Below, one piece after another: positions 44,547 to 53,312 of a DNA stretch of 64,000 nt. The position numbers were made by a program, and so were the translations under genes. The notes beneath the pieces were generated by a model that searched no databases, was not told where the DNA came from, and worked only from the letters and a program-made list of their open reading frames with translations. How positions within the stretch are numbered: position 1 is the first letter of the stretch; each line of letters starts with the position of its first letter. Source of the DNA: an uncultured Bacteroidales bacterium (lineage in GTDB: Bacteria; Bacteroidota; Bacteroidia; Bacteroidales; UBA932); the NCBI GenBank assembly GCA_900541925.1, contig UQMB01000008.1:50775-114774 (forward strand), read 5' to 3'.

Positions 44547-46199
44547 ATGCTACGTATTTATTGCAAGAACACAGGCACGTTCAAGGAATTCCAGGAAGGC
44601 TCCACGCTTCTGGACATGATTCCCGAGTTTGATTTCGAGCGCCCGTATGAGATAATTTCGGCCAAGGTCAACAATGTCTCCCAGGGGCTCAAATTCAGGG
44701 TGTTCAACAACCGTGACGTGGAGTTCCTTGATTACAGGACCTATGCCGGACGCAATGTGTACTGCCGTTCGCTGTGCTTCCTCCTCTGCAAGGCCGCGCA
44801 GGATCTTTTCCCGGGCTGCAAGGTCGTTATACGCCGCCCTATCTCCAAAGGTTATTTCTGCCGTCTGGACAAACCGGGCGGAGAATCCATGCACCGGGAC
44901 GACATTGCGGCCATACGCGAGAGGATGCAGCAGCTTGTCGCCGCCGACACCCCGTTCCGCCGGCATGAAGTACAGGCCACCGAGGCCATATCGCTTTTTC
45001 GCGGGCTTGGTATGCCGGACAAGGTGAAACTGCTTGAGACATGCGGAGAGGTCTATGTAAGCTATTACACGCTGGAGGGCTTTGCGGATTATTATTGCGG
45101 CGCGCTTGTCCCGAGCACCGGGTATCTGAAGATCTGGAGTCTGGAACCTTATCACGGGGGAATGCTTCTGAGGGTCCCGGACCGCCATCATCCCGAGAAC
45201 CTGGCTCCTTTCTACGAGCAGCCCAAGACCTTCGACGTCTTTGCGGAATCCATCAAGTGGAACCGGATAATGGGACTTGACAATGTGGGAGATGTCAACC
45301 TGGCCTGCCTCGGAGGCAAGGCATCGGACTTGATTCAGGTGGCGGAGGCGCTGCAGGAGAAGAAGATAGTCCAGATAGCCGAGGAAATCGACACAAGGCA
45401 CAACTCTCCGGATCCAGTGCGGCTCGTGCTGATCACCGGCCCGACCAGCAGCGGCAAGAGCACCTTCTGCAAGAGATTGAGCGTGCAGTTGAAGGCCTGC
45501 GGTCTTTTGCCGATATCGTTCTCCACCGATGATTATTTCGTGAACCGTCTGGATACGCCGAAACTCCCCGACGGCAGTTTCGATTTCGACAATTTCGAGA
45601 CGGTGGACCATGACGCCCTCCAGGCCGACGTGCTCCGGCTCCTAGCCGGCGAGGAGGTGGAAGTTCCCGAGTATAACTTCGTCACCGGCATAAGGGAGTA
45701 CAACGGCAAGAAGCTCAAATTGTCTCCTGGCGCCGTGCTCCTCATCGAGGGTATTCATGCCCTGAACCCGGCCCTGCTTGACAAGGTGCCGGAATCCGAG
45801 AAATTCAAAATATTCATCAACACGATAACGAGCATATCCCTTGATGACCACAACTGCATCCCGACGAGCGACAACCGCCTGTTGCGCCGCATAGTGAGGG
45901 ATTTCAACAAGGGGGCGTTCTCGGCCAGGGAGACGATTTCCAACTGGCCAAATGTGCGCCGCGCCGAGGTAAAATGGATTTACCCGTATCAGGAAGACGC
46001 TGACGTGCTGTTCAACTCCGCGTATCTCGTGGAATTCGCTGTGCTCCGCAACCACGCGGAGTCAATCCTGGCCACAGTTCCCAAGAACTGCCCCGAGTAC
46101 AGTGAGGCGAGCCGCCTGCTGACATTCTTGCATTATTTTATTCCTGTGTCCGACAAGGAGATACCTGTCACATCATTCATGAAAAGCTTTATAGGATGA
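44547..46199 (+). CDS. Nucleoside (uridine-type) kinase with N-terminal TGS and tRNA-synthetase-like domains
   Basis: 550 residues in three parts. Residues 1-65 resemble a TGS domain (KNTGTFKEFQEGSTLLDM). About 65-240 resembles the second additional domain of threonyl-tRNA synthetase (YFCRLDKPGGESMHRDD, VYVSYYTLEGFADYYCG). The phosphoribulokinase/uridine-kinase core follows with P-loop GPTSSGKSTFCKRLS, FSTDDYFVNRLDTPKLPDG, FDNFETVDHDAL and LLIEGIHALN. Start moved to the ATG at 44547; the in-frame TTG at 44526 precedes a poor N-terminus. Likely phosphorylates uridine/cytidine; the extra domains' role is unknown. It overlaps the next gene by 4 bases. Confidence 0.88.
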   Translation: MLRIYCKNTGTFKEFQEGSTLLDMIPEFDFERPYEIISAKVNNVSQGLKFRVFNNRDVEFLDYRTYAGRNVYCRSLCFLLCKAAQDLFPGCKVVIRRPISKGYFCRLDKPGGESMHRDDIAAIRERMQQLVAADTPFRRHEVQATEAISLFRGLGMPDKVKLLETCGEVYVSYYTLEGFADYYCGALVPSTGYLKIWSLEPYHGGMLLRVPDRHHPENLAPFYEQPKTFDVFAESIKWNRIMGLDNVGDVNLACLGGKASDLIQVAEALQEKKIVQIAEEIDTRHNSPDPVRLVLITGPTSSGKSTFCKRLSVQLKACGLLPISFSTDDYFVNRLDTPKLPDGSFDFDNFETVDHDALQADVLRLLAGEEVEVPEYNFVTGIREYNGKKLKLSPGAVLLIEGIHALNPALLDKVPESEKFKIFINTITSISLDDHNCIPTSDNRLLRRIVRDFNKGAFSARETISNWPNVRRAEVKWIYPYQEDADVLFNSAYLVEFAVLRNHAESILATVPKNCPEYSEASRLLTFLHYFIPVSDKEIPVTSFMKSFIG

Positions 46200-46696
46200 T
46201 AAAGAATATTCCATCAGATTTTTCGCCCGAAGAGAGGAGGGATCGCGCGATGTCGCTTTTCCGTCAGGGTTACAATTGCTGCCAGTCGGTGATCCTGGCT
46301 TTTTCCGACCTGCTTTCCGGTGACATCACCGAAGAGCAGCTGGCTGTGCTCGGTTCCGGTTTCGGAGGCGGGATGGCACGCATGCGCGAGGTGTGCGGCA
46401 GTTTCAGCGGAGCCGTTATGATGGCCGGGTTCATCTCCCCTGCCTCGGATCCGTCTGTCAAGGAATCACGACGTGACAATTATGCGCTTGTACAGAAGTT
46501 CGCGGAGGAGTTCAGGCGGCTGAATGGCGGAAGCATAGTCTGCCGGGAGCTGCTCGGACTAACGCAGACGGCAGAGGAGGGACCGACGCCGTCTGAACGT
46601 ACGCCGGAGTTCTATCGGAAACGGCCGTGTGAGCAGATAATAGGCAATGCCGCATTCATAGTGGCGGAAAGGATACTTTCGGACTCGGACAAATAG
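46196..46696 (+). CDS. C_GCAxxG_C_C family redox-active protein
   Basis: 166 residues. It contains FRQGYNCCQSVILAF and a GFGGGMARMREVCGSFSGAV stretch, the cysteine and glycine pattern of this family, and a further Cys near SIVCRELLG and KRPCEQIIG. Thought to be a redox or metal-cluster protein; no proven function. Its ATG overlaps the kinase stop by 4 bases, so the two are probably translated together. Confidence 0.88.
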   Translation: MIKNIPSDFSPEERRDRAMSLFRQGYNCCQSVILAFSDLLSGDITEEQLAVLGSGFGGGMARMREVCGSFSGAVMMAGFISPASDPSVKESRRDNYALVQKFAEEFRRLNGGSIVCRELLGLTQTAEEGPTPSERTPEFYRKRPCEQIIGNAAFIVAERILSDSDK

Positions 46697-46727
46697 AAAA
46701 TGGCTGCGCGGTGAGCGCAGCCATTTT
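46697..46727. terminator. Bidirectional terminator
   Basis: 13-bp perfect stem AAAATGGCTGCGC / GCGCAGCCATTTT with a 5-base loop, starting right after the stop at 46696. It also faces the convergent gene ending at 46747. Confidence 0.85.
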
Positions 46728-46746
46728 GGTAATATAAGTAATTGGA

Positions 46747-47748
46747 TTACTTGTTCATAGCCTCGTCTATCGCAACGGCTACTGCAACGGTAGCGCCTAC
46801 CATAGGGTTGTTGCCCATTCCGAGGAAGCCCATCATCTCAACGTGCGCAGGAACGGAAGATGAACCGGCGAACTGTGCGTCAGAGTGCATGCGGCCCATC
46901 GTGTCGGTCATTCCGTAGGAAGCAGGGCCGGCTGCCATGTTGTCCGGATGGAGAGTACGGCCGGTGCCGCCGCCTGATGCTACAGAGAAGTACGGCTTGC
47001 CTGCAAGCACGCGCTCTTTCTTGTATGTGCCGGCTACAGGGTGCTGGAAACGGGTAGGGTTGGTTGAGTTTCCGGTGATGGAAACGTCCACGTTCTCTTT
47101 CCACATGATGGCCACGCCCTCGCGGACATCGTCTGCGCCGTAGCAGCGCACACCGCCGCGCACGCCGTCAGAGTACTTGGTCTCTGAGATGACCTTGAGT
47201 TCGCCGGTGTAGTAGTCGAACTGGGTCTGTACATAGGTGAAGCCGTTGATGCGGGAGATGATCTTGGCGGCGTCCTTGCCGAGTCCGTTGAGAATCACGC
47301 GGAGCGGGTTCTTGCGGACCTTGTTTGCCATCTCGGCGATCTTGATGGCGCCCTCTGCCGCTGCATAGGACTCGTGTCCTGCGAGGAACGCGAAGCATCC
47401 AGTCTCCTCGCGGAGAAGCCTTGCGGCGAGATTGCCGTGTCCGAGGCCCACCTTGCGGTCGTCAGCTACAGAACCCGGGATGCAGAATGCCTGGAGACCT
47501 TCTCCGATAGCTTCAGCGGCCTCGGCGGCGGTCTTCACGCCTTTCTTGATGGCGATGGCTGCGCCTACCACATAAGCCCACTTCGCGTTCTCGAAGCAGA
47601 TTTTCTGGGTGTCCTCGCACATCTTGTACGGGTCGATGCCCTTGGCGTCGCAGATGGCCTTAGCCTCGTCGATGTCTTTGATGCCATATTTGCTGAGAGC
47701 TGCATTGATCTGATCTATGCGACGCTCGTAACTTTCGAAAAGTGCCAT
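46747..47748 (-). CDS. GGGtGRT family protein
   Basis: 333 residues with the family-naming motif SVASGGGTGRTLHPDNMAAG. Its N-terminus YERRIDQINAALSKYGIKDI is helical. The C-terminus PMVGATVAVAVAIDEAM is small-residue rich but not clearly membranous. No enzymatic motif is recognised. It lies 6 bases after a NifU-like gene on the same strand, a pairing I recall as conserved. Hence a link to Fe-S biology is inferred. Confidence 0.88.
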   Translation of the reverse strand: MALFESYERRIDQINAALSKYGIKDIDEAKAICDAKGIDPYKMCEDTQKICFENAKWAYVVGAAIAIKKGVKTAAEAAEAIGEGLQAFCIPGSVADDRKVGLGHGNLAARLLREETGCFAFLAGHESYAAAEGAIKIAEMANKVRKNPLRVILNGLGKDAAKIISRINGFTYVQTQFDYYTGELKVISETKYSDGVRGGVRCYGADDVREGVAIMWKENVDVSITGNSTNPTRFQHPVAGTYKKERVLAGKPYFSVASGGGTGRTLHPDNMAAGPASYGMTDTMGRMHSDAQFAGSSSVPAHVEMMGFLGMGNNPMVGATVAVAVAIDEAMNK

Positions 47749-47754
47749 TGTCTC

Positions 47755-48447
47755 TTACTCTTTACGTGGGTCAATATACTTAACTGCGTCCTTGAAGCGG
47801 CCGTAGGTGCCTTTGGCTTTCTCTATGGCCTCCGGCCCGGTGGCACCGCCCTTGAGTGCGTCCATGAGTTTGCCGAGGTTGACGAACTCGTAGCCGATCA
47901 CCTCGTTGTCGGAGTCGAGAGCCATCCTGGTGCAGTAGCCCTCGGTCATCTCAAGGTAGCGGCTGCCCTTTGCCTTCGTGCCGTACATCGTGCCGACCTG
48001 GCTGCGGAGGTTCTTTCCGAGATCCTCGAGAGATCCGCCGACAGGAAGACCGCCCTCGGAGAATGCTGACTGTGTGCGTCCGTAGACGATCTGGAGGAAG
48101 AGCTCGCGCATCGCCGTGTTGATGGCGTCGCATACGAGGTCGGTGTTGAGAGCCTCAAGGAGGGTCTTGCCCGGAAGGATCTCAGATGCCATTGCGGCTG
48201 AGTGTGTCATGCCGGAGCAGCCGAGGGTCTCCACAAGAGCCTCCTCGATGATGCCGTCCTTGACATTGAGAGTCAACTTGCAGGCACCCTGCTGAGGAGC
48301 GCACCAGCCGATACCGTGGGTCAGACCGGATATGTCCTTGATTTCCTTTGCGTGTACCCACTTGCCCTCTTCAGGGATCGGGGCGTTGGCGTGGTTGGCG
48401 CCTTTTGCGACGCAGCACATCTGCTGCACTTCTTTTGTGTAAATCAT
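47755..48447 (-). CDS. NifU/IscU-like iron-sulfur cluster assembly scaffold protein
   Basis: 230 residues. The scaffold-domain features include GWCAPQQGACKLTLNV, VETLGCSGMTHSAAMAS and a third cysteine in NTDLVCDAINTAM. These give the three cysteines expected for an IscU-type scaffold in altered spacing. A C-terminal extension (about 140-230) is specific to this branch. It is the first gene of the pair with GGGtGRT and is divergent from mnmE. Confidence 0.82.
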   Translation of the reverse strand: MIYTKEVQQMCCVAKGANHANAPIPEEGKWVHAKEIKDISGLTHGIGWCAPQQGACKLTLNVKDGIIEEALVETLGCSGMTHSAAMASEILPGKTLLEALNTDLVCDAINTAMRELFLQIVYGRTQSAFSEGGLPVGGSLEDLGKNLRSQVGTMYGTKAKGSRYLEMTEGYCTRMALDSDNEVIGYEFVNLGKLMDALKGGATGPEAIEKAKGTYGRFKDAVKYIDPRKE

Positions 48448-48475
48448 ATTTGTATAAGTATGTATTTCGCAAGCG

Positions 48476-48507
48476 CAAAGATACTGAGAAACTAAGTATT
48501 TTGCAAT
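48476..48507 (-). promoter_or_regulatory. Promoter for the NifU-like/GGGtGRT operon
   Basis: On the minus strand ATTG (48504-48507), 20 bases, TATCTTTG (48476-48483), 29 bases before the ATG at 48447. It overlaps the mnmE promoter by 8 bases. Confidence 0.65.
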
Positions 48508-48530
48508 GAAAATTTATTCGCTTATTTTTG
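48500..48530 (+). promoter_or_regulatory. Promoter for mnmE
   Basis: TTTG at 48500-48503, exactly 19 bases, TATTTTTG at 48523-48530; ATG 50 bases downstream. Shares its -33 region with the divergent promoter. Confidence 0.7.
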
Positions 48531-48579
48531 TCTGATTGTCTGGCGGCAGGGCTGTTCCCTGCCTGTAATTTGAAAGGAG

Positions 48580-50028
48580 ATGTTCGATTCATATGATGAT
48601 ACCATATTCGCGCCCGCAACTGTCCCCGGCACCGGTGCGATTGCTGTTGTGAGGCTCAGCGGCGGGCGTTCCCTGGAAGTCGCGGACAAGGTGGTCCGCG
48701 TGTCCGGGAGGGCGCTGCGTGACACTGAAGGCTACAGGATTCGCGTCGGGACTGTCTCTGATGAGGGAGGCGACGTGCTGGATGAAGTGGTGGTCAGCGT
48801 TTTCCGCTCACCTCATTCCTATACGGGCGAGGATTCCGTCGAGATCTCCTGCCATTCTTCGAGGTATATCGTGTCATCGTTGCTCAGGCTGCTCGCCGAT
48901 GCGGGGGCGCGGCCTGCCCTGCCCGGGGAATTCACCCGACGCGCTTTCCTTAACGGGAAGATGGATCTTGCGCAGGCTGAGGCTGTTGCGGATGTCATTT
49001 CTTCGGCTTCGGCGATACAGCACCGTGTCGCTATGACTCAGCTGCGCGGCGGGTATTCTGCGGATCTTGGCCGCCTCAGGGCTTCCCTTCTGGAGATCGC
49101 CTCGCTTCTGGAGCTCGAACTCGATTTCTCGGAGGAAGATGTGGAGTTTGCGGACCGCTCCCGGCTGCGTTCTCTTCTGGAGAAGGCCCGGGGGCGCTGC
49201 TCTTCTCTGGCTGATTCGTTCAAGGAGGGCAACGCGATCCGGAACGGCGTGCCGGTGGCGATCATCGGCGTGCCGAACAGCGGAAAGAGCACCCTGCTCA
49301 ACGCCCTCCTCGGGGATGACAGGGCTATTGTGTCGGATGTTCCCGGGACGACGCGCGATACGGTGGAGGACTGCTGTGTCATAGGAGGTGTGCTGTTCCG
49401 GTTTATTGACACGGCCGGAATCCGGGAGTCGTCTGATGTCGTGGAATCAGAAGGTATCCGGCGCGCGCTCAAGAAGGCTTCGCAGGCGAGAATCGTCCTG
49501 GGGGTCGTGGACGCTTTCGGGTGCGGTGCGGCTGGCGGCGACATCGCGGATGTGTCGGAATCCGTCCGCGCCCAGGTGAAGTTGATACTCGGGGCGGTGG
49601 ATGTCAGCGTCCAGAAAGTCCTCATTCTGGTGTCAAAATCGGATAAAATAGAGGTTAACAAAATTGTTAACATTGTTAACGAAAGTGTTTTATCGTTTGG
49701 TATTAAACAATATGGCGTTAGTGTCGTGCCTATCTCGGCAAAAGAAGGTTTCGGGCTCGACAAATTGCGCATCGAACTGACTTCCATCGCTTCTCGCGGC
49801 ATTTCGGAGGATGGTGTGACGGTGACAAACTCAAGGCACGCCGCCGCCCTCCGCTCCTCTGCCGATGCGCTCTCGGATGTGATCGCCGGACTTGACCGCG
49901 GCACCCCGGGTGACCTCCTTGCCGAGGATCTCCGCTCTGCCCTTGACTGTCTCGGCTCAATCACCGGCGAGATAAGCAGCGACGAAGTTCTCGGAGAGAT
50001 CTTCGGGAGGTTTTGTATTGGGAAGTGA
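48580..50028 (+). CDS. mnmE: tRNA uridine-5-carboxymethylaminomethyl modification GTPase
   Basis: With MnmG it makes cmnm5U34 in tRNAs. 482 residues: N-terminal folate-binding domain (DTIFAPATVPGTGAIAVVRLSG), GTPase G1 GVPNSGKST, G2/G3 region DVPGTTRDTVED and DTAGIRES, G4 VSKSDKIE, and the invariant C-terminal FCIGK with catalytic Cys. Codons around 49640-49730 are strikingly AT-rich and contain three GTTAAC hexamers, unlike the rest of the gene. It stands at the border of the accessory island. Confidence 0.96.
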   Translation: MFDSYDDTIFAPATVPGTGAIAVVRLSGGRSLEVADKVVRVSGRALRDTEGYRIRVGTVSDEGGDVLDEVVVSVFRSPHSYTGEDSVEISCHSSRYIVSSLLRLLADAGARPALPGEFTRRAFLNGKMDLAQAEAVADVISSASAIQHRVAMTQLRGGYSADLGRLRASLLEIASLLELELDFSEEDVEFADRSRLRSLLEKARGRCSSLADSFKEGNAIRNGVPVAIIGVPNSGKSTLLNALLGDDRAIVSDVPGTTRDTVEDCCVIGGVLFRFIDTAGIRESSDVVESEGIRRALKKASQARIVLGVVDAFGCGAAGGDIADVSESVRAQVKLILGAVDVSVQKVLILVSKSDKIEVNKIVNIVNESVLSFGIKQYGVSVVPISAKEGFGLDKLRIELTSIASRGISEDGVTVTNSRHAAALRSSADALSDVIAGLDRGTPGDLLAEDLRSALDCLGSITGEISSDEVLGEIFGRFCIGK

Positions 50029-50068
50029 TTGCCTGCTTGACATAGCTTAGAATTCGCAGTAATTGATT

Positions 50069-50101
50069 GAAAGAGAGTTGTTTAACCACGGCTCTCTTTT
50101 C
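50069..50101 (+). terminator. Terminator of mnmE
   Basis: 8-bp stem AAAGAGAG / CTCTCTTT with a 14-base loop and T-rich tail, 41 bases after the stop. Confidence 0.65.
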
Positions 50102-50179
50102 ATTTGCATTAGTCTGAAATATGCATTTTTCAGCCATTTCGAGTGCATTTTTGCCACAAATCAGCACCGCTGCTCCTTC

Positions 50180-50883
50180 CGGAACTGAAAATTTTCACCA
50201 ACGTCACCGAGGTAGTAGATTTGTTGGACTCTATTGGACACAGTTGGACTACATTGGTCGTGATTGGACGGAAATTATTTTACCTCGCCCATATTACGGA
50301 TTTGTCTCGTTCATTTCCAAACTCTTTGACGAAGGCACATCAAAGGCTCTGTTCGAGAAGTATCGCATTGGTACGTCCAATGAAGGATACACCATTTTGC
50401 CCAGGACATTGACGAGGCGGAAAAGTCATCTCCTACAACCCGGAAATCGACCACCGCATCAAAGATAACCGTTTCCCGCCGGTAATGTGGGTTCACACCA
50501 AGCTCAACTCTGTGCAACTGCTTCAGCAGGAATGGAGACTCTCCCAACACCTGTTTGGCTGACACCTACTTCCCCGCTCCCCTTATCTCGTCGACTTAGT
50601 CGAAGCCGAAAAGACCGTCGTCTGTTCGGCAGTCTTTCCAAAATGCCTCTGGCTGGCTACTGGTGGGCTCTCTCAGTTCAATGACCGTTTGAACGCCCTC
50701 CACGGCAGCAAGGTTGTGGCTTTTCCAGATCTTGGCTGGTTTGACAAGTGGGTGGTAAAGGTCCGAAATTATCAGACGCTCGACATTACCGTATCCGATT
50801 ACCTGGAGAGTATTGCTCCAAACGAGATGCTGGCGATGGGAGCGGATCTGGCAGATTGGGTGGTGGAAATGAGGGCGAAATAG
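50180..50883 (+). pseudogene. Decayed DUF6371 (toprim-like, mobile-element primase-type) gene
   Basis: The gap after mnmE reads as one broken protein across frames. It runs FVSFISKLFDEGTSKALFEK, YRIGTSNE, then VISYNPEIDHRIKDN, PPVMWVHTKLN, LLQQEWRLSQHLFG, YLVDLVEAEKTVVCSAVFPK, CLWLATGGLSQFNDRLNALHG and KVVAFPDLGWFDKWV, to a stop at 50883. VEAEKT and VAFPDLG are toprim-like acidic motifs. I recall this as the DUF6371 family carried by Bacteroidota integrative elements. At least two frameshifts and stops break it, so it marks an old insertion. Confidence 0.75.
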
Positions 50884-50955
50884 AGGGCATTTCCCTTAGG
50901 AAAATAAGTTTTTGCTGATTTATAGCGGATTATCCAAGGAAAAGTGTAACTTTAT

Positions 50956-50969
50956 CTTGCTTAAGCAAG
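50956..50969. promoter_or_regulatory. Palindromic operator candidate ahead of the PIN operon
   Basis: CTTGCTTAAGCAAG is a perfect 14-base palindrome with no spacer. It follows a -7-like TAACTTTA (50947-50954) and lies 18 bases before the ATG at 50988, where a repressor could block initiation. Confidence 0.5.
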
Positions 50970-50987
50970 GTAATAACACATCGCAAT

Positions 50988-51128
50988 ATGAATGCATTTC
51001 AGTATTCAAGTACCATATCAGACTTCTTCAACAAGAACAAGTCAGAAGATGAAATTGTACACATCTTGACTGAGAATAATGATTTCTCATCAGCGCGTCG
51101 TACAACAATGGATTCAACAATAAAATAA
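50988..51128 (+). CDS. 46-residue ORF leading the PIN-domain operon
   Basis: Reads MNAFQYSSTISDFFNKNKSE then DEIVHILTENNDFSSARRTT to a TAA at 51126-51128, 2 bases before the next ATG. Charged, probably helical, no signal peptide. I recognise no family. The tight spacing and the palindrome upstream suggest it is translated with the following gene; it could be a small regulator or antitoxin-like partner, or a remnant. That is inference only. Confidence 0.45.
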   Translation: MNAFQYSSTISDFFNKNKSEDEIVHILTENNDFSSARRTTMDSTIK

Positions 51129-51130
51129 TT

Positions 51131-51481
51131 ATGAACAATAGTTTTACACACAGTTTATTTCGCATGTCTGCCGTATTGTATGCACATAACAACAATGAGG
51201 CAATTTCGCAAAGACAGATTATAAGAAAGGTAATAGAAGATGCTCTTCTTCAATATAATAAGAATGATATCACTGAAACAGAGCTTTCTTCTTTTATTGA
51301 AGAAAATTACCATCTAAGTATTAGCGAAAATGAAATACTTGGCACAATAAATGATAGAAAATTCTATGATGATTTTAATGTATATAAAGAAGAAGAGAAA
51401 ACGCTAATAAATTTAGCGCAAAAAGGGTTCATGCTTTATCACAATTGGCAGCAAACGAGAAGTCTTTGCCAAACTATATAA
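51131..51481 (+). CDS. N-terminal part of a frameshifted PIN-domain membrane protein
   Basis: 116 residues, of which about the first 98 are genuine: MNNSFTHSLFRMSAVLYAHN, then helices rich in E and K, to EEEKTLINLAQ. At the A5 run 51420-51424 the frame should move by one. Adding one A gives QKRVHALSQLAANEKSLPNY, which joins smoothly to the next ORF. The last 18 residues (KGFMLYHNWQQTRSLCQTI) are therefore probably frameshift noise. The gene is far richer in A+T than the core genome. Either a true mutation, a sequencing error in a homopolymer, or less likely programmed slippage. Confidence 0.65.
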   Translation: MNNSFTHSLFRMSAVLYAHNNNEAISQRQIIRKVIEDALLQYNKNDITETELSSFIEENYHLSISENEILGTINDRKFYDDFNVYKEEEKTLINLAQKGFMLYHNWQQTRSLCQTI

Positions 51482-53160
51482 GTGATTTTCTTTTTGAAGA
51501 TGATAAAAAAGATGAAAAGTGTGAGACATTATTCCGTTTTCTTTATACTGTTTTCACCACAAATCTTGAGGGATATAAGCTTCTACTTAAAGAAAAAACC
51601 GTATTTCAACCCGACGGATCTACTTTTTCAGATGAAGATAAAGAGTTAATTAACGCTTTTCTTGATTGGGACAACCCTGGGAAGAACAAAGCAATCTACA
51701 ATCTTGCTAGTTATGCCCTAGAGTATTGCATGCTCACAAATGACAAAAACACAACACTTGACTTACAGAGTCTAAGAAATAAAGAATTTTACCTTGATAC
51801 TAACATCCTATTTAGAGCTATAGGATTGAATGGTGAAGATCGTAAAGAAAGAACTTTAAGATTTCTTTCGAAATTTAAGGATGTTAAAGAGACCTTAAAG
51901 ATAACCTCAGAAACTAGGCTTGAGTTTACAGAGTCGATAAATTATTATATTTCAAAATTAGAAAAAGCAGAACAGAAAGCCTCGCATGTTAGTTCTAAGA
52001 TTTATGTCGAATATGTTGACATCGATGGTATTTTCAAAGCATATCACAAATGGAAACTCGCAAGACAGAATGCATCTCCAACTTTGTTTAAAGCCCATTT
52101 AATGTCAGTATATCAAACATTGTTGGACGAATATCAAATTGAAGTAGATTGTCTGAAACCATATGAAGATGATGAACAGGAAGATTTATTAAAAGGCTAT
52201 TCATCTCAAATATACGAAGCTTCAGGAGATAACAAACAAAGATTTGCAGCGGAACACGACGCAAAGAATATTCTATGGATAGAAAAGCTAAGATCTGTAA
52301 CTAGTAACAACATATTCAACACCAAAGCCTTTTTTATTTCATCTGATCAGCATCTAAGAAGGTGGGATTATTATAGGAACTCTAACAATGTTCCCATTGT
52401 AATGTTACCTAGTCAGTGGTTGTCGCTCATCTTGAGATACATGGAAAGAAGCGATGACGATTATAAAAGCTTTGTTTGTTTCTTAAATATCAAAACCAGC
52501 AAAACAATTATTGGAGAGGAACAGATGCAATATATCATATCTGGGATTGGAGAAATGACGACTGACATCAACAAAGAAAGATATATTGTCAAGTCTTTTA
52601 TCCAAGATGAGTTTGAGAATGGAATTAATGATTTAAACGGAGAAGAATTAGCAGAAAAAGCAAGAAATTATGCTGAATCATTAATCGAAGATGAAAATGA
52701 CTCACTAAGAAAAGCAAACGAGGATCAGAAAACGCTTATAGAAAATTTACAAAAAGAGATAGCAGCTAATCAAAACAACAACGAAAAAGTTACAAAAGAA
52801 AAAACAACTCAAGACAAAACCATAAAAGAGCAAGAATCTACAATATCTTCACAGAATACTACAATTGATGAGCTTTCAAGAGAGAACAAGAAGTACAAAT
52901 TAGATAATTGGAAAAGACCACGCTATATCGGGTGGACATTATTACTACTACTGTGTATTGGCTTCATAATACTATCACTTGGATTCCAAAATTGGGATTA
53001 TAATCCATGTAAAATGTTAATTTTATGGATAGATAGTTTAAGTAGCGACACTCAGAAGGAAATAGGAAAATGGCTAGTTCTGCTTCCTTGTGGTTTTGCA
53101 ATTTACATAATTAACCAGTTGTACCATTTATGGAAGACAAATGAATTGCCATCTAATTAG
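51445..53160 (+). CDS. PIN-like nuclease domain protein with coiled coil and two C-terminal membrane helices
   Basis: The main body of the frameshifted gene (571 residues in this frame; about 676 if joined). Domains: a helical region (1-110); a PIN-like nuclease core with FYLDTNILFRA (Asp118), acidic residues in SETRLEFTES (about 156-164), AEHDAKN (Asp272) and FISSDQHLRRWD (Asp301), the four acidic positions of the PIN fold; a long coiled coil (about 400-490); and two membrane helices (about 496-513 and 550-568) near the C-terminus. A membrane-tethered RNase-like toxin or defence effector is the best guess. Very AT-rich, hence probably acquired. In-frame TTG is the only start if translated alone. 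Confidence 0.65.
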   Translation: MAANEKSLPNYISDFLFEDDKKDEKCETLFRFLYTVFTTNLEGYKLLLKEKTVFQPDGSTFSDEDKELINAFLDWDNPGKNKAIYNLASYALEYCMLTNDKNTTLDLQSLRNKEFYLDTNILFRAIGLNGEDRKERTLRFLSKFKDVKETLKITSETRLEFTESINYYISKLEKAEQKASHVSSKIYVEYVDIDGIFKAYHKWKLARQNASPTLFKAHLMSVYQTLLDEYQIEVDCLKPYEDDEQEDLLKGYSSQIYEASGDNKQRFAAEHDAKNILWIEKLRSVTSNNIFNTKAFFISSDQHLRRWDYYRNSNNVPIVMLPSQWLSLILRYMERSDDDYKSFVCFLNIKTSKTIIGEEQMQYIISGIGEMTTDINKERYIVKSFIQDEFENGINDLNGEELAEKARNYAESLIEDENDSLRKANEDQKTLIENLQKEIAANQNNNEKVTKEKTTQDKTIKEQESTISSQNTTIDELSRENKKYKLDNWKRPRYIGWTLLLLLCIGFIILSLGFQNWDYNPCKMLILWIDSLSSDTQKEIGKWLVLLPCGFAIYIINQLYHLWKTNELPSN

Positions 53161-53312
53161 CCGTTTTAGACTTTGACGGAGATATCTATCTTCATTAGTG
53201 TCCGGTAAAAAATCATAAAGGCTCTTTGAAAACATTGAAAGTTAGGCAGTTATAGAGTTTTTTGAGTCAACCGATTTGAATATATCTTTGCCAGACTAAC
53301 GTAGAATGGCAT

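Noticed and set aside
51420..51424. Programmed -1 ribosomal frameshifting at the A5 tract in the PIN gene
   Set aside because: The zero-frame codons CAA AAA GGG do not form a canonical slippery heptamer and I see no strong downstream hairpin; a one-base deletion is simpler.
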